Source of the DNA: Bacillota bacterium
Lineage (GTDB): Bacteria; Bacillota; Bacilli; Alicyclobacillales; SLC66
Assembly (NCBI GenBank): GCA_021821185.1
Contig: JAKACU010000050.1
Location: forward strand, 1 to 14,126
Reading direction: 5' to 3'
Length of the DNA: 14,126 bases
Positions 1 through 8,034 of the stretch are shown piece by piece (within the stretch, counting starts at the first letter, position 1; each line of letters starts with the position of its first letter). The position numbers were made by a program, and so were the translations under genes. The notes under the pieces are model-generated. The model was given only the letters and a program-made list of their open reading frames with translations, was not told the origin of the DNA and made no database searches.

Positions 1-1222
1 ATTCGATGTCACCATGATGTGCGCCAATTGCATTAATCACAATGGGGTGTTCCTTATATTTTCTGGCGAGATCCACCCCAATCTCGACATGGGAACCTTC
101 GACCTCATGCGTGATTGCTTTACCAACATCATGCAGCAATCCGCCACGTTTTGCCAAATTAACGTCCAAACCCAATTCGGCTGCCATAAGCCCAGCCAAA
201 TGGGAAACCTCAATCGAATGTTTCAATACATTTTGTCCATAACTGGTACGATACTTCAATCGCCCCAAGATCTTAACAAGGTCCGGGTGAATACCGTGTA
301 ATCCCGTCTCAAAAACCGCTTGTTCGCCTTCTTCGCGCACCCGATCATCCACTTCTCGACGCGCCTTTTCCACCATTTCTTCAATTCTAGCCGGATGAAT
401 CCGACCATCAGCCACAAGTTTCTCCAGAGCAATTCGAGCAATTTCTCGCCGAATTGGATCAAAACCAGAAAGAATTACCGCTTCAGGTGTATCATCGATA
501 ATCAAATCAACGCCCGTTAACGTTTCAAGGGTTCGGATATTACGGCCTTCACGCCCAATAATCCGACCTTTCATCTCATCGCTTGGTAACGATACAACAG
601 ACACTGTTGTCTCTGCGACATGATCCGCAGCACAGCGTTGAATCGCAGTTGCAATAATCTCCTTGGCCTTACGTTCCGCATCATCTTTGGCTTGCTGTTC
701 AATTTCTTTCATCATGATCGCGGCATCATGCTTACATTCTGCCTCGACTTGACTTAACAACAACTCTCGCGCATCCTCACGCGTCAGTGAAGACAAATGC
801 TCAAGCTCGGAAGACCTGCGGCGAACAATCTCTTGCGCTTGTTCATGTAAATCCGCGATGGTCTGTTCCTGTGCAGATAATGCTTCGCTTCGTCGTTCGA
901 TAGCTTCCATCTTGCGATCAAGGCTCTCTTCCTTTTGCAAGATCCTACGCTCTAGACGCTGAATCTCTGCTCGCCGTTCTCGCAAATCCCGCTCCGCATC
1001 ACTGCGAATGCGGTGCGCCTCTTCCTTTGCTTCAAGCACTGCCTCTTTAATTTTTCCTTCTGCCTCGCGACGCGCAGATTCAACAATCTGTTCGGCTTGT
1101 GCTCGAGCCATGGATAGCGACATGTCGACAGCTCTGCTGCGCAACACTATCCAAACAACAATCCCTCCAGCAATTAGCAAAATCACGAGGCTGACTACGA
1201 TGATGATTTCTATCGAACTCAT
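1..1222 (-). CDS. rny: RNase Y (5' part; gene runs off the left edge)
   Basis: Endoribonuclease that starts mRNA decay in Gram-positive bacteria, anchored to the membrane. I read 407 codons without a stop; the family is about 515-520 residues, so the end of the HD domain and the C-terminus lie outside the window. In order: a transmembrane helix near residues 4-24, a long charged coiled coil to about residue 200, a KH domain with the GXXG loop GREG at 223-226, and an HD domain with the catalytic His-Asp pair at 364-365 (HDVGK), then GAHHGD near the break. The ATG at 1222 gives a family-like N-terminus ([10 protein letters not shown]) and is preceded by GGAGG, though the gap is a rather long 11 nt. 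The gene follows recX, but with its own consensus promoter. Confidence 0.96.
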   Translation of the reverse strand, partial: MSSIEIIIVVSLVILLIAGGIVVWIVLRSRAVDMSLSMARAQAEQIVESARREAEGKIKEAVLEAKEEAHRIRSDAERDLRERRAEIQRLERRILQKEESLDRKMEAIERRSEALSAQEQTIADLHEQAQEIVRRRSSELEHLSSLTREDARELLLSQVEAECKHDAAIMMKEIEQQAKDDAERKAKEIIATAIQRCAADHVAETTVSVVSLPSDEMKGRIIGREGRNIRTLETLTGVDLIIDDTPEAVILSGFDPIRREIARIALEKLVADGRIHPARIEEMVEKARREVDDRVREEGEQAVFETGLHGIHPDLVKILGRLKYRTSYGQNVLKHSIEVSHLAGLMAAELGLDVNLAKRGGLLHDVGKAITHEVEGSHVEIGVDLARKYKEHPIVINAIGAHHGDIE

Positions 1223-1240
1223 CTTTTATCACGCCTCCTG

Positions 1241-1255
1241 GCTCAATCATTGAGC
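1241..1255 (-). repeat. Palindrome in the rny leader, just upstream of the ribosome site
   Basis: Perfect inverted repeat GCTCAAT-C-ATTGAGC (7-bp arms, one central base). In RNA it would be a 6-bp stem with a TGA loop, placed directly before the CAGGAGG Shine-Dalgarno of rny. It could affect ribosome access or be a decay or protein site. No T-run follows, so it is not a terminator. Function is inference. Confidence 0.5.
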
Positions 1256-1345
1256 AAGGACGCCGCTTAACATTCTGAGTTTACAACTTGTGTTCAGATG
1301 CAACATCCGCAACACAAAATTCGACAGCAGACATACGCAATTTAA

Positions 1346-1374
1346 ATTATATGTTGTATTCCAATCCCTGTCAA
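1346..1374 (-). promoter_or_regulatory. Consensus sigma-A promoter for rny
   Basis: TTGACA at 1369-1374 and TATAAT at 1346-1351, separated by exactly 17 bp; both hexamers match the housekeeping consensus fully. The predicted start is near 1339, giving a leader of about 117 nt before rny. It lies 6 bp beyond the recX stop codon, and no terminator is visible between recX and this promoter, so rny may also receive read-through from recA-recX. Confidence 0.88.
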
Positions 1375-1380
1375 CCAAGA

Positions 1381-1899
1381 TCATTCATCCAAGGAATTCG
1401 TCTGCAAAAGATTCGATATCACCGTTTCTATGGTCTGATGATCGTATCCCTGTCGTGCTAAAAAGCCGATCAAACGTTGTTTTCGTACAAGAAGCACTTG
1501 TCGCTGTGATAATTGCAGTTTACCTTGGGCGATATCTCGTTGCAGTTTGTTATCAATCTGCATGAGTTTTTTTGCAGCCGTGCGATAGGCGGGCTCATGT
1601 TCGTCGATAGCCACTTGATCCATCACACGCGCAATATCGCTACGAGCAAATCCCTTTTTGGTTAGGTTGCCAATAAGCATCTTGCGACTGCCTTTTTTAC
1701 CTTCCCCAAAGGAATTAGCTATGCGTGTCGCGTACGCGATGTCATCGATAAAACCTTGCGCCTTACACCACATCACGACGAGCATCACAGCATCCTTTTT
1801 AAGAGGAAACTTGCGCAATAAATAACGTTCAAGTTCCTTTAGACTACAAGCCCGCGCATCAAGATACGTCAAAGCAACTTCTTGCACTTCAGCATCCAT
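1381..1899 (-). CDS. recX: Regulatory protein RecX
   Basis: RecX binds RecA filaments and modulates their growth and activity. The 172-residue product has the family's all-helical make-up of tandem three-helix repeats. The clearest signatures are the SLKELERYLLRKF region near residues 19-31, the GFIDD-AYA segment near 49-56 and GSRKMLIGNLTKKGF near 70-84. It is close to the E. coli RecX length and shorter than the B. subtilis protein. The ATG at 1899 has AAAGGA 9 nt upstream, and this site begins inside the recA stop region. recA and recX are separated by only 20 bp, so they are almost certainly co-transcribed from the SOS promoter. Confidence 0.92.
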   Translation of the reverse strand: MDAEVQEVALTYLDARACSLKELERYLLRKFPLKKDAVMLVVMWCKAQGFIDDIAYATRIANSFGEGKKGSRKMLIGNLTKKGFARSDIARVMDQVAIDEHEPAYRTAAKKLMQIDNKLQRDIAQGKLQLSQRQVLLVRKQRLIGFLARQGYDHQTIETVISNLLQTNSLDE

Positions 1900-1919
1900 C
1901 GTCTTGCAGTCCTTTAGAA

Positions 1920-2984
1920 CTATTCATCAAAATCAAAATCCTCGTCATCTTCAGCGATCGCAACAGGCGGGGCACCTAGCGGAGCTGTCGGTGAAGTAAC
2001 AGCAAGTTCACGAATCTTCGTCTCGATAATTAATGCCGTTTGAGGATGTTCTTTAAGATACTGTTTAGCATTTTCCTTGCCCTGTCCTAACCGTTCGTCC
2101 CCAAAAGAATACCATGCACCGCTTTTTTGAATCACATCGAGATCAGATCCTAAATCAACGATACTGCCTTCACGAGAAATTCCTTCGCCAAACATAATAT
2201 CGACTTCTGCCTGTTTAAATGGCGGTGCCACTTTATTTTTCACCACTTTGATCTTGGTACGGTGACCAATCAGATCATTGCCTTGCTTAAGTGCCTCAGC
2301 ACGCCGAACTTCGAGACGTACTGACGCATAAAATTTGAGAGCGCGCCCACCCGTGGTAGTCTCTGGATTACCAAACATAACCCCGACTTTTTCACGAATC
2401 TGATTGATAAAAATTGTGAGTGTTCGCGACTTATTAATAGCACCACTGAGTTTGCGTAACGCTTGGGACATCAATCGAGCGTGCAAACCCACATGAGAGT
2501 CGCCCATGTCGCCTTCAATCTCAGCTTTTGGCACAAGAGCTGCAACCGAGTCAATAACGATAATATCAACAGCGCCACTACGCACTAATGCTTCGGCAAT
2601 CTCCAGTGCCTGCTCACCAGTATCAGGTTGTGATATCAATAGTTCATCGATATTAACGCCTAGTTTTTGAGCATATAAGGGGTCTAACGCATGTTCTGCA
2701 TCGATAAATGCCGCCTGTCCGCCAAGACGTTGCACCTGTGCTATAGCATGTAAGGCGACGGTCGTTTTACCTGAGGATTCAGGGCCATAAATTTCAATAA
2801 CGCGCCCTTTTGGATAACCACCAACACCAAGAGCAATGTCAAGAGCAAGCGATCCCGATGATACAGTCTCCACATTCATCGAGGCCCCTGCCTCACCCAA
2901 CTTCATGATTGATCCCTTACCAAATTGCTTCTCAATCTGCTTTAACGCTAGATCTAACGCAGTCTTACGATCTGCCACAATCAT
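1920..2984 (-). CDS. recA: Recombinase RecA
   Basis: ATP-dependent DNA strand-exchange protein and co-protease for LexA cleavage. The 354-residue product has the Walker A motif GPESSGKT at 67-74, Walker B IIVIDS at 141-146, the L2 loop NQIREKVG...NPETTTGG at 194-213, and an acidic tail ([10 protein letters not shown]). Start choice: the ATG at 2984 lies only about 4 nt from the GAGAGG site. The GTG two codons further in (2978) gives a 10-nt gap and a protein beginning [18 protein letters not shown], which is how the family normally starts; I keep the ATG but consider the GTG equally likely. It is transcribed from its own LexA-controlled promoter. Confidence 0.98.
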   Translation of the reverse strand: MIVADRKTALDLALKQIEKQFGKGSIMKLGEAGASMNVETVSSGSLALDIALGVGGYPKGRVIEIYGPESSGKTTVALHAIAQVQRLGGQAAFIDAEHALDPLYAQKLGVNIDELLISQPDTGEQALEIAEALVRSGAVDIIVIDSVAALVPKAEIEGDMGDSHVGLHARLMSQALRKLSGAINKSRTLTIFINQIREKVGVMFGNPETTTGGRALKFYASVRLEVRRAEALKQGNDLIGHRTKIKVVKNKVAPPFKQAEVDIMFGEGISREGSIVDLGSDLDVIQKSGAWYSFGDERLGQGKENAKQYLKEHPQTALIIETKIRELAVTSPTAPLGAPPVAIAEDDEDFDFDE

Positions 2985-3015
2985 CCATCCTCTCTACGAC
3001 AACAACCTAGTAAAC

Positions 3016-3044
3016 ATTGTACAGACAAGCACGCAAAAACACAA
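3016..3044 (-). promoter_or_regulatory. Promoter of recA-recX
   Basis: A -10 box TACAAT at 3016-3021 and a weak -35 box TTGTGT at 3039-3044, separated by 17 bp. The predicted start is near 3009, some 25 nt before recA. The -35 element overlaps the LexA box, so bound LexA would block RNA polymerase. Confidence 0.7.
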
Positions 3045-3055
3045 ACATTTGTTCG
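3042..3055 (-). promoter_or_regulatory. LexA (DinR) SOS box of recA
   Basis: The minus strand reads CGAACAAATGTTTG, which matches every position of the Gram-positive LexA/DinR consensus CGAACRNRYGTTYG. It sits about 58 bp upstream of recA and overlaps the -35 element. This supports classic SOS control of recA and the downstream recX. Confidence 0.9.
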
Positions 3056-3080
3056 TAAACGGCAAATTTATCTCCAATAA

Positions 3081-3113
3081 AAAAGAGCCTCCGCAAAAAG
3101 CGAGGACTCTTTT
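3081..3113 (-). terminator. Intrinsic terminator after the helicase gene
   Basis: On the minus strand the arms AAAAGAGTCCTCGC and GCGGAGGCTCTTTT enclose a TTTTT loop, with small internal bulges, and the T-run continues (CTTTTTTATT). It begins 27 bp past the helicase stop codon and lies before the recA promoter. It therefore separates the rimO-pgsA-cinA-helicase unit from the SOS-controlled recA-recX unit. Confidence 0.85.
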
Positions 3114-3140
3114 AAAAACATTTCCTATTGAAATCTTAGC

Positions 3141-4727
3141 TTAACGTCTTGGAGCGGGACCTCGTGGACGTGCAGGTTCAAGATTGACCCGCGTGCCATT
3201 GATACGAGCTTGACGAAGTGCTTCAAACACAAACGGTGCCGATTCTTCAGCCACTTCCACAAAGGTAAATTTGTCAAAGATATCAATCTTGCCAACAGCA
3301 TTCGTAGGAATGCCAGATTCCTCCGAAATGGCACGTACCAGATCGCTAGGCGACATTCTTGCACTGCGACCGATGTTGACGAAAAACCGAACCATGCCAG
3401 GTGCTCCGCCTGTTTCGCCAAAATCATACGTATCCGCAGATTCGGTTTCCAATTCACCAGCGGAAGCCAGTTTGATGGCCGCAGCAGCAAGATCAATTGG
3501 ATCCAACTCATCAATAAGGTTACCTAATATCGCCTTATAATGACCCAATCCACCTTCTTGAACCGTTGCTTGCAAACGTTCGCGCCAAAGTTCAGCTTGA
3601 CGTTCCGCAACATCTTCAAGAGACGGCACTTCGCGACCTTCTATTGTCGCTTTTGTTTCACGCTGCACTTGCTTTAATAACTTAAACTCACGAGGCGTCA
3701 CGAGGGTAATAGCCAGGCCACGTTTACCAGCTCGACCGGTACGGCCGATGCGGTGAACGTATGATTCCGTATCTTGCGGCATATCATAGTTGACAACGTG
3801 CGTGACATTGCCAACGTCAATTCCACGCGCCGCAACATCTGTGGCGACGAGTAACTCAATTTCACCTTGGCGAAACCTTTTCATGACTCGATCGCGTTGC
3901 GCCTGACTCAGATCACCATGCAGGCCATCGGCAAGATAACCGCGTGCGATCAGGGCTTCAGTCAATTCGTCCACGCCACGTTTAGTGCGGCAAAAGATAA
4001 TGCCAAGCGTGACATCTTCGCTATCAATAATACGGCAGATGCTTTCAAGCTTTGTACGATCAAGGACTTTATAAAAGACCTGATCAATCAAAGGAACAGT
4101 CATTTCATTTTTTGCCATTTGCACATGTTCTGGCTGCCTCATGTAGCGTGTCGCTAAACGGCGAACTTCCGAAGGAATGGTCGCTGAGAACAACAAGGTT
4201 TGACGTTCCACAGGTGTCGCTTGAAGGATCGACTCAATGTCTTCGATAAAACCCATGTCAAGCATTTCATCCGCTTCATCAAGGACAACGGTTTGAACTT
4301 TATCCAGTTTTAACGTACCACGACGCAAATGATCAAGTACCCGCCCTGGTGTTCCAATTACAATTTGCACACCTTGTTCTAGGGCCCTAATCTGATGACC
4401 AATCGACTGACCACCATAAATAGGCAAAGTGCGAACACGTTTAAACTTGGCAATTTTACGGAGTTCACCAGCTACTTGGATAGCTAATTCCCGCGTTGGC
4501 AACAAAATGATCGATTGCACATGCCGACCGGTACCAGCTTTTTCAACAAGTGGAATACCAAAGGCGGCTGTCTTACCAGTACCTGTTTGCGCTTGACCAA
4601 TCACATCTTTACCTTCAACGATCAAGGGAATACAGGTAGTTTGAATCGGTGATGGTTCTTCATAACCCATCTGATCAATAGCTTCTTGCACTTTTTTGCT
4701 TAATCCAAATTCTAAAAACGACGTCAT
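3141..4727 (-). CDS. cshA: DEAD-box RNA helicase, CshA/DeaD type
   Basis: ATP-dependent RNA helicase, expected to act in mRNA decay and ribosome assembly. The 528 residues show all superfamily motifs: Q motif near 24-29, AQTGTGKT at 46-53, PTRELA at 77-82, TPGR at 126-129, DEAD at 150-153, SAT at 181-183, VATDVAARGIDV at 294-305 and HRIGRTGRAG at 325-334. A helical linker (about 370-425) resembles the dimerisation region described for CshA. Residues 445-520 look like the DbpA/CsdA RNA-binding domain, and the tail is Pro/Arg-rich. GAGGG lies 7 nt before the ATG; cinA ends 22 bp upstream. The helicase identity is certain; the exact name cshA rests on architecture. Confidence 0.95.
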   Translation of the reverse strand: MTSFLEFGLSKKVQEAIDQMGYEEPSPIQTTCIPLIVEGKDVIGQAQTGTGKTAAFGIPLVEKAGTGRHVQSIILLPTRELAIQVAGELRKIAKFKRVRTLPIYGGQSIGHQIRALEQGVQIVIGTPGRVLDHLRRGTLKLDKVQTVVLDEADEMLDMGFIEDIESILQATPVERQTLLFSATIPSEVRRLATRYMRQPEHVQMAKNEMTVPLIDQVFYKVLDRTKLESICRIIDSEDVTLGIIFCRTKRGVDELTEALIARGYLADGLHGDLSQAQRDRVMKRFRQGEIELLVATDVAARGIDVGNVTHVVNYDMPQDTESYVHRIGRTGRAGKRGLAITLVTPREFKLLKQVQRETKATIEGREVPSLEDVAERQAELWRERLQATVQEGGLGHYKAILGNLIDELDPIDLAAAAIKLASAGELETESADTYDFGETGGAPGMVRFFVNIGRSARMSPSDLVRAISEESGIPTNAVGKIDIFDKFTFVEVAEESAPFVFEALRQARINGTRVNLEPARPRGPAPRR

Positions 4728-4749
4728 TCAATCACCCTCGATTCATTCT

Positions 4750-5988
4750 TTAAACACTTTTCCATAACCAATGCAATGCTGTTTTAGCCGCGCGCAGGCG
4801 AACTTGTGTACGATCACCATTGAATACACGAGAGATGACACGAGAACCAGAATGATCTGCCAAGCCGATATAGACCAGACCGACCGACTTATCCTCAGTT
4901 CCCCCATCAGGGCCAGCGATGCCAGTAACGGACAAACCAAAATCACTGCCAAATCGGGTCCGCACACCTTCGGCCATCGTTTTAGCAACAACTTCGCTAA
5001 CCGCCCCATACTTTTCCAAATCCTGTGCTAAAACGCCTAAAACGGATTGTTTACACTCATTAGCATAAGCCACAACAGACCCGCGTAAACAACCAGAACT
5101 TCCGGGAAGATCAACAAGCATCGATGTCAATAATCCACCGGTACAACTTTCCGCCATCGCTACCGTGAAACCTTTGTCAAGCAATTTTTGTTGCGTCACT
5201 GAAGCAATAGAATCTTCATCAAACCCATAGACATAGTCTCCGAGTCGATCCAAAATAGCCTGTTGCACGGGTAAAATAAGCTCATCAGCTGCACTCAAAC
5301 TCCCAGCCTTAGCGGTGACACGAAGCAAAACTTCTCCTTCGCCAGCAAGCGGAGCAATCGTCGGATTGGATTGTTGACTCAACAGATCCTTTACATATGA
5401 CTCCATATCGGCTTCACCAATACCGAAAAAACGTATCACACGGCTTTCAATGATCGCTTGCCCAGCAAGCGCAAGCAACCTTGGACGAACCTGTTCCTTA
5501 TACATGGGACGCATCTCAAGCGGTGGACCTGGCAATAAAAAAATATGCTTGCCCTCATGAACAACATATTGTCCTGGAGCCGTGCCACGTGGATTGGGCA
5601 AAAACGTACTTTGTCCAATTCGCAACGCTTGCGACTTTTGAATCTCAGAAGGTGTCCGTGACAAACGTGTAAAGTAAGGCAATACATACGAGGAGAAAGC
5701 CGCTTCGTCAAATGTTAGAGGCATTCCCAAAGCCTGCGCTACGCAAGTTCTCGTTACATCATCTCCAGTCGGACCAAGGCCCCCTGTTACGATAATAATA
5801 TCCGAGCGCGACATCGCAAGATGCAAGGCGTCGATAATACGCTTTTCATTATCACCAACCGCGGTGTGAAAGTAGACACCAACGCCCATAGCAGCTAAGT
5901 CTAAGGACAAAAACCGTGCGTGCGTATTGTCAATCTGACCAAGTACAATTTCCGTGCCAACGGCGATCAATTCCGCATTCACAGACAT
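4750..5988 (-). CDS. cinA: CinA: competence/damage-inducible protein with NMN deamidase domain
   Basis: A 412-residue two-domain protein. The N-terminal half (about 4-170) is the molybdopterin-binding-like COG1058 domain, with VGTEIVLGQ at 10-18 and VTGGLGPTGDD at 67-77. The C-terminal domain (about 260-410) is of the PncC nicotinamide mononucleotide deamidase type, with ESCTGG at 280-285 (the Ser acts as nucleophile in the family) and GIAGPDGGT at 356-364. It therefore probably takes part in pyridine nucleotide salvage or repair; in some bacteria it is also linked to competence and to RecA. AAGGA lies about 8 nt before the ATG and overlaps the pgsA stop; the genes are 11 bp apart. Length and motifs are intact. 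Confidence 0.96.
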   Translation of the reverse strand: MSVNAELIAVGTEIVLGQIDNTHARFLSLDLAAMGVGVYFHTAVGDNEKRIIDALHLAMSRSDIIIVTGGLGPTGDDVTRTCVAQALGMPLTFDEAAFSSYVLPYFTRLSRTPSEIQKSQALRIGQSTFLPNPRGTAPGQYVVHEGKHIFLLPGPPLEMRPMYKEQVRPRLLALAGQAIIESRVIRFFGIGEADMESYVKDLLSQQSNPTIAPLAGEGEVLLRVTAKAGSLSAADELILPVQQAILDRLGDYVYGFDEDSIASVTQQKLLDKGFTVAMAESCTGGLLTSMLVDLPGSSGCLRGSVVAYANECKQSVLGVLAQDLEKYGAVSEVVAKTMAEGVRTRFGSDFGLSVTGIAGPDGGTEDKSVGLVYIGLADHSGSRVISRVFNGDRTQVRLRAAKTALHWLWKSV

Positions 5989-5999
5989 TCCACCGATCC

Positions 6000-6578
6000 T
6001 TAGCGAGAGTAATCAATAATCTTCCAGTTGCGTATAAAATAATCAATGCCACTGACGGCCGTCATCAATGCAGCTACATAGATCATGATCATAGCAAACG
6101 GAACATGAATGTAGGAAAACGGAAAATTATTGAGCATAAGCGCTGTAATAGCGACGACTTGCAAGCGCGTCTTCCACTTGCCAAGCGACCCTGCTGCAAT
6201 AACCACACCATCATCTGCAGCCACTAACCGCAGTCCTGTTACGGCAAACTCTCTACTGATGATAAGTATGACAATCCATGACGCAACACGATGAACATCA
6301 ACAAGACCAATCAGCACAGCACAGATCAACAACTTGTCCGCCAAGGGATCGATAAACTTACCAAAATTCGTGATCAAGTGATACTTTCGCGCGATATAAC
6401 CATCAATGCCGTCAGACAATGTGGCTACAAGAAAAAGTATCGTCGCGATCAAGTCCCGCAGTGTCAAATCAAGATTGCCTACGTGGTGATCAAATCCATG
6501 TAACGGAGCAAGTTGAAAAAACACGACAACAGGCATCGCAATGATACGAGCCAAGGTGATCCGGTTAGGCAGATTCAC
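6000..6578 (-). CDS. pgsA: CDP-diacylglycerol--glycerol-3-phosphate 3-phosphatidyltransferase
   Basis: Integral membrane enzyme that makes phosphatidylglycerophosphate, the committed step to phosphatidylglycerol and cardiolipin. The 192 residues carry the CDP-alcohol phosphatidyltransferase signature D-x2-DG-x2-AR-x8-G-x3-D-x3-D: D56, D59-G60, A63-R64, G73, D77 and D81. Several hydrophobic helices follow. It starts with GTG, which directly abuts the rimO stop codon TAG with no base between. A strong GGGGGAGG site lies inside the end of rimO, 8 nt before the GTG, so translation is probably coupled. pgsA followed by cinA and recA is the conserved Bacillus order. Confidence 0.96.
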   Translation of the reverse strand: MNLPNRITLARIIAMPVVVFFQLAPLHGFDHHVGNLDLTLRDLIATILFLVATLSDGIDGYIARKYHLITNFGKFIDPLADKLLICAVLIGLVDVHRVASWIVILIISREFAVTGLRLVAADDGVVIAAGSLGKWKTRLQVVAITALMLNNFPFSYIHVPFAMIMIYVAALMTAVSGIDYFIRNWKIIDYSR

Positions 6579-7901
6579 CTAAACGACCTCCCCCACAAGA
6601 TCAAAATCAAGCGAGTGGCTAATGCGCACAGAAACGATACTGCCAATGGCAAGGTTTGTGCCCTTAATGTATACTACACCATCGATTTCTTTCGCATCAA
6701 AAGCGGTACGACCAACAAACTGTCCAGCTTCTTCTGTATCAGCTTTGTCAATCAAGACAGGAACGACATGACCGATAAATCGTTCCATGCGCTTAGCTGC
6801 TACAACACGTGCCACTTCCATCAATTCACTAGCTCGCCGTTCCTTTGTCGCATCATCAACTTGATCAGCAAATTGAGATGACGGTGCCGTGTCCTCCGGC
6901 GAGTAGGTGAAAACACCCACATGATCAAAAGCTAATTCCTGAACAAATGTCTTCAGATGTGTAAAATCCTCTTGCGTTTCACCAGGAAATCCCACAATAA
7001 ACGAAGATCGAAATACTACACCAGGCACTTCATCACGAATACGTTGTACGAGAGATCGGATGTGTTGTTGACGGCCAGGACGTTGCATAGCACGCAAAAT
7101 ATGATCTTCAGAATGTTGTAGTGGCATGTCAATGTACTTGACAACTTTGTTCAGATCGCGGAAAGCCGCGATGAGTTCCTCATCAAATGATCCAGGATAG
7201 GCATAATGCAACCGAATCCATTCGATACCATCGACATCGTTTAACGCGCGCAAAAGCGCTGCAAGACTTCTTTTCCTATAGACATCTAAGCCATAATGGG
7301 TCGTATCTTGCGCAATCAAATTAATCTCTTTAACGCCTTGCGCGGCTAATCGCGTTGCCTCTGCGACAATACTTTCAATAGGACGGGATCGAAAAGCACC
7401 TCGCATCTGGGGAATGACGCAAAATGTACACTGATGATCACAGCCCTCAGCGATCTTGATATAGGCGGATGCACTGTCAAAAGCCACCTGACGTGGCGTA
7501 AATTCATCGTAGATATAAGCTGGGTTACCAACAAACACAGGGCGTTCTCCTTGTGCCATGCGATCGATAACTTCATTGACACGAGCGAATTCCCCTGTAC
7601 CCACCAAGCCATCAATTTCCGGAATCTCTTCTAACAATTGATCCGCATAACGTTGCGCCATACAGCCTGCGACAACCAATTTTTTACCCATTGCTTTCAG
7701 GTCAGCCATAGATAAAATCGTTGACACCGATTCTTCCTTGGCAGCATCAATAAAAGCGCACGTATTGACAATAATGACGTCGGCATCTTGAGGATCTTCT
7801 GTCACGTTGTAGCCTTTTTTTGCCACAAGGCCCATCATAACCTCAGAATCAACGCTGTTTTTTTCACATCCTAAAGTTACAAATGCTACGCTTCGGGTCA
7901 T
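6579..7901 (-). CDS. rimO: Ribosomal protein S12 methylthiotransferase RimO
   Basis: Radical-SAM enzyme that adds a methylthio group to a conserved Asp of ribosomal protein S12. The 440 residues contain the N-terminal UPF0004 domain with its cluster cysteines C12, C48 and C80, and the start LGCEKNSVDSE, which is typical of RimO rather than MiaB. The radical-SAM cluster motif is C154-x3-C158-x2-C161. A TRAM domain occupies about 374-437 and contains EIDGVVYI. AAAGG lies about 10 nt before the ATG. It is the first gene of the rimO-pgsA-cinA-helicase run and has a strong promoter 74 bp upstream, with a hairpin leader between. RimO is not part of this locus in B. subtilis. Confidence 0.95.
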   Translation of the reverse strand: MTRSVAFVTLGCEKNSVDSEVMMGLVAKKGYNVTEDPQDADVIIVNTCAFIDAAKEESVSTILSMADLKAMGKKLVVAGCMAQRYADQLLEEIPEIDGLVGTGEFARVNEVIDRMAQGERPVFVGNPAYIYDEFTPRQVAFDSASAYIKIAEGCDHQCTFCVIPQMRGAFRSRPIESIVAEATRLAAQGVKEINLIAQDTTHYGLDVYRKRSLAALLRALNDVDGIEWIRLHYAYPGSFDEELIAAFRDLNKVVKYIDMPLQHSEDHILRAMQRPGRQQHIRSLVQRIRDEVPGVVFRSSFIVGFPGETQEDFTHLKTFVQELAFDHVGVFTYSPEDTAPSSQFADQVDDATKERRASELMEVARVVAAKRMERFIGHVVPVLIDKADTEEAGQFVGRTAFDAKEIDGVVYIKGTNLAIGSIVSVRISHSLDFDLVGEVV

Positions 7902-7928
7902 TCTTGATCACCTTTCCACACAAAGGGC

Positions 7929-7958
7929 AAAAAAATGGAGCGGAGACGATCCGCCACC
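7929..7958 (-). terminator. Terminator-like hairpin in the rimO leader
   Basis: Minus-strand stem of 8 pairs (GG, one bulged T, GGCGGA pairing with TCCGCTCC, one G-T pair) around a 5-nt loop, then A and seven T. This is a good intrinsic-terminator shape. It lies 36 bases past the rimO -35/-10 region and before the rimO start codon. It may stop read-through from rodZ-yajQ, or attenuate the rimO transcript itself, because the predicted rimO start point is upstream of it. Confidence 0.65.
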
Positions 7959-7974
7959 CATGATGTACTTATGA

Positions 7975-8003
7975 AGTATACCGGAGAATCCACCTTGTGT
8001 CAA
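7975..8003 (-). promoter_or_regulatory. Strong sigma-A promoter for rimO-pgsA-cinA-helicase
   Basis: TTGACA at 7998-8003 and TATACT at 7975-7980 with a 17-bp spacer: a perfect -35 and a 5-of-6 -10. The predicted start is near 7968, leaving a leader of about 66 nt before rimO. The promoter lies 31 bp beyond the yajQ stop codon, so it starts a new unit within the same-strand gene series. Confidence 0.85.
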
Positions 8004-8034
8004 AAATCTGACTATACGCTGCAGTACTACATAG

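Noticed and set aside
1283..1297. GAAC-ACAA-GTTG in the rny leader, looking like a LexA box.
   Set aside because: Four of 14 positions, including outer ones, fail the consensus; far weaker than the recA box.
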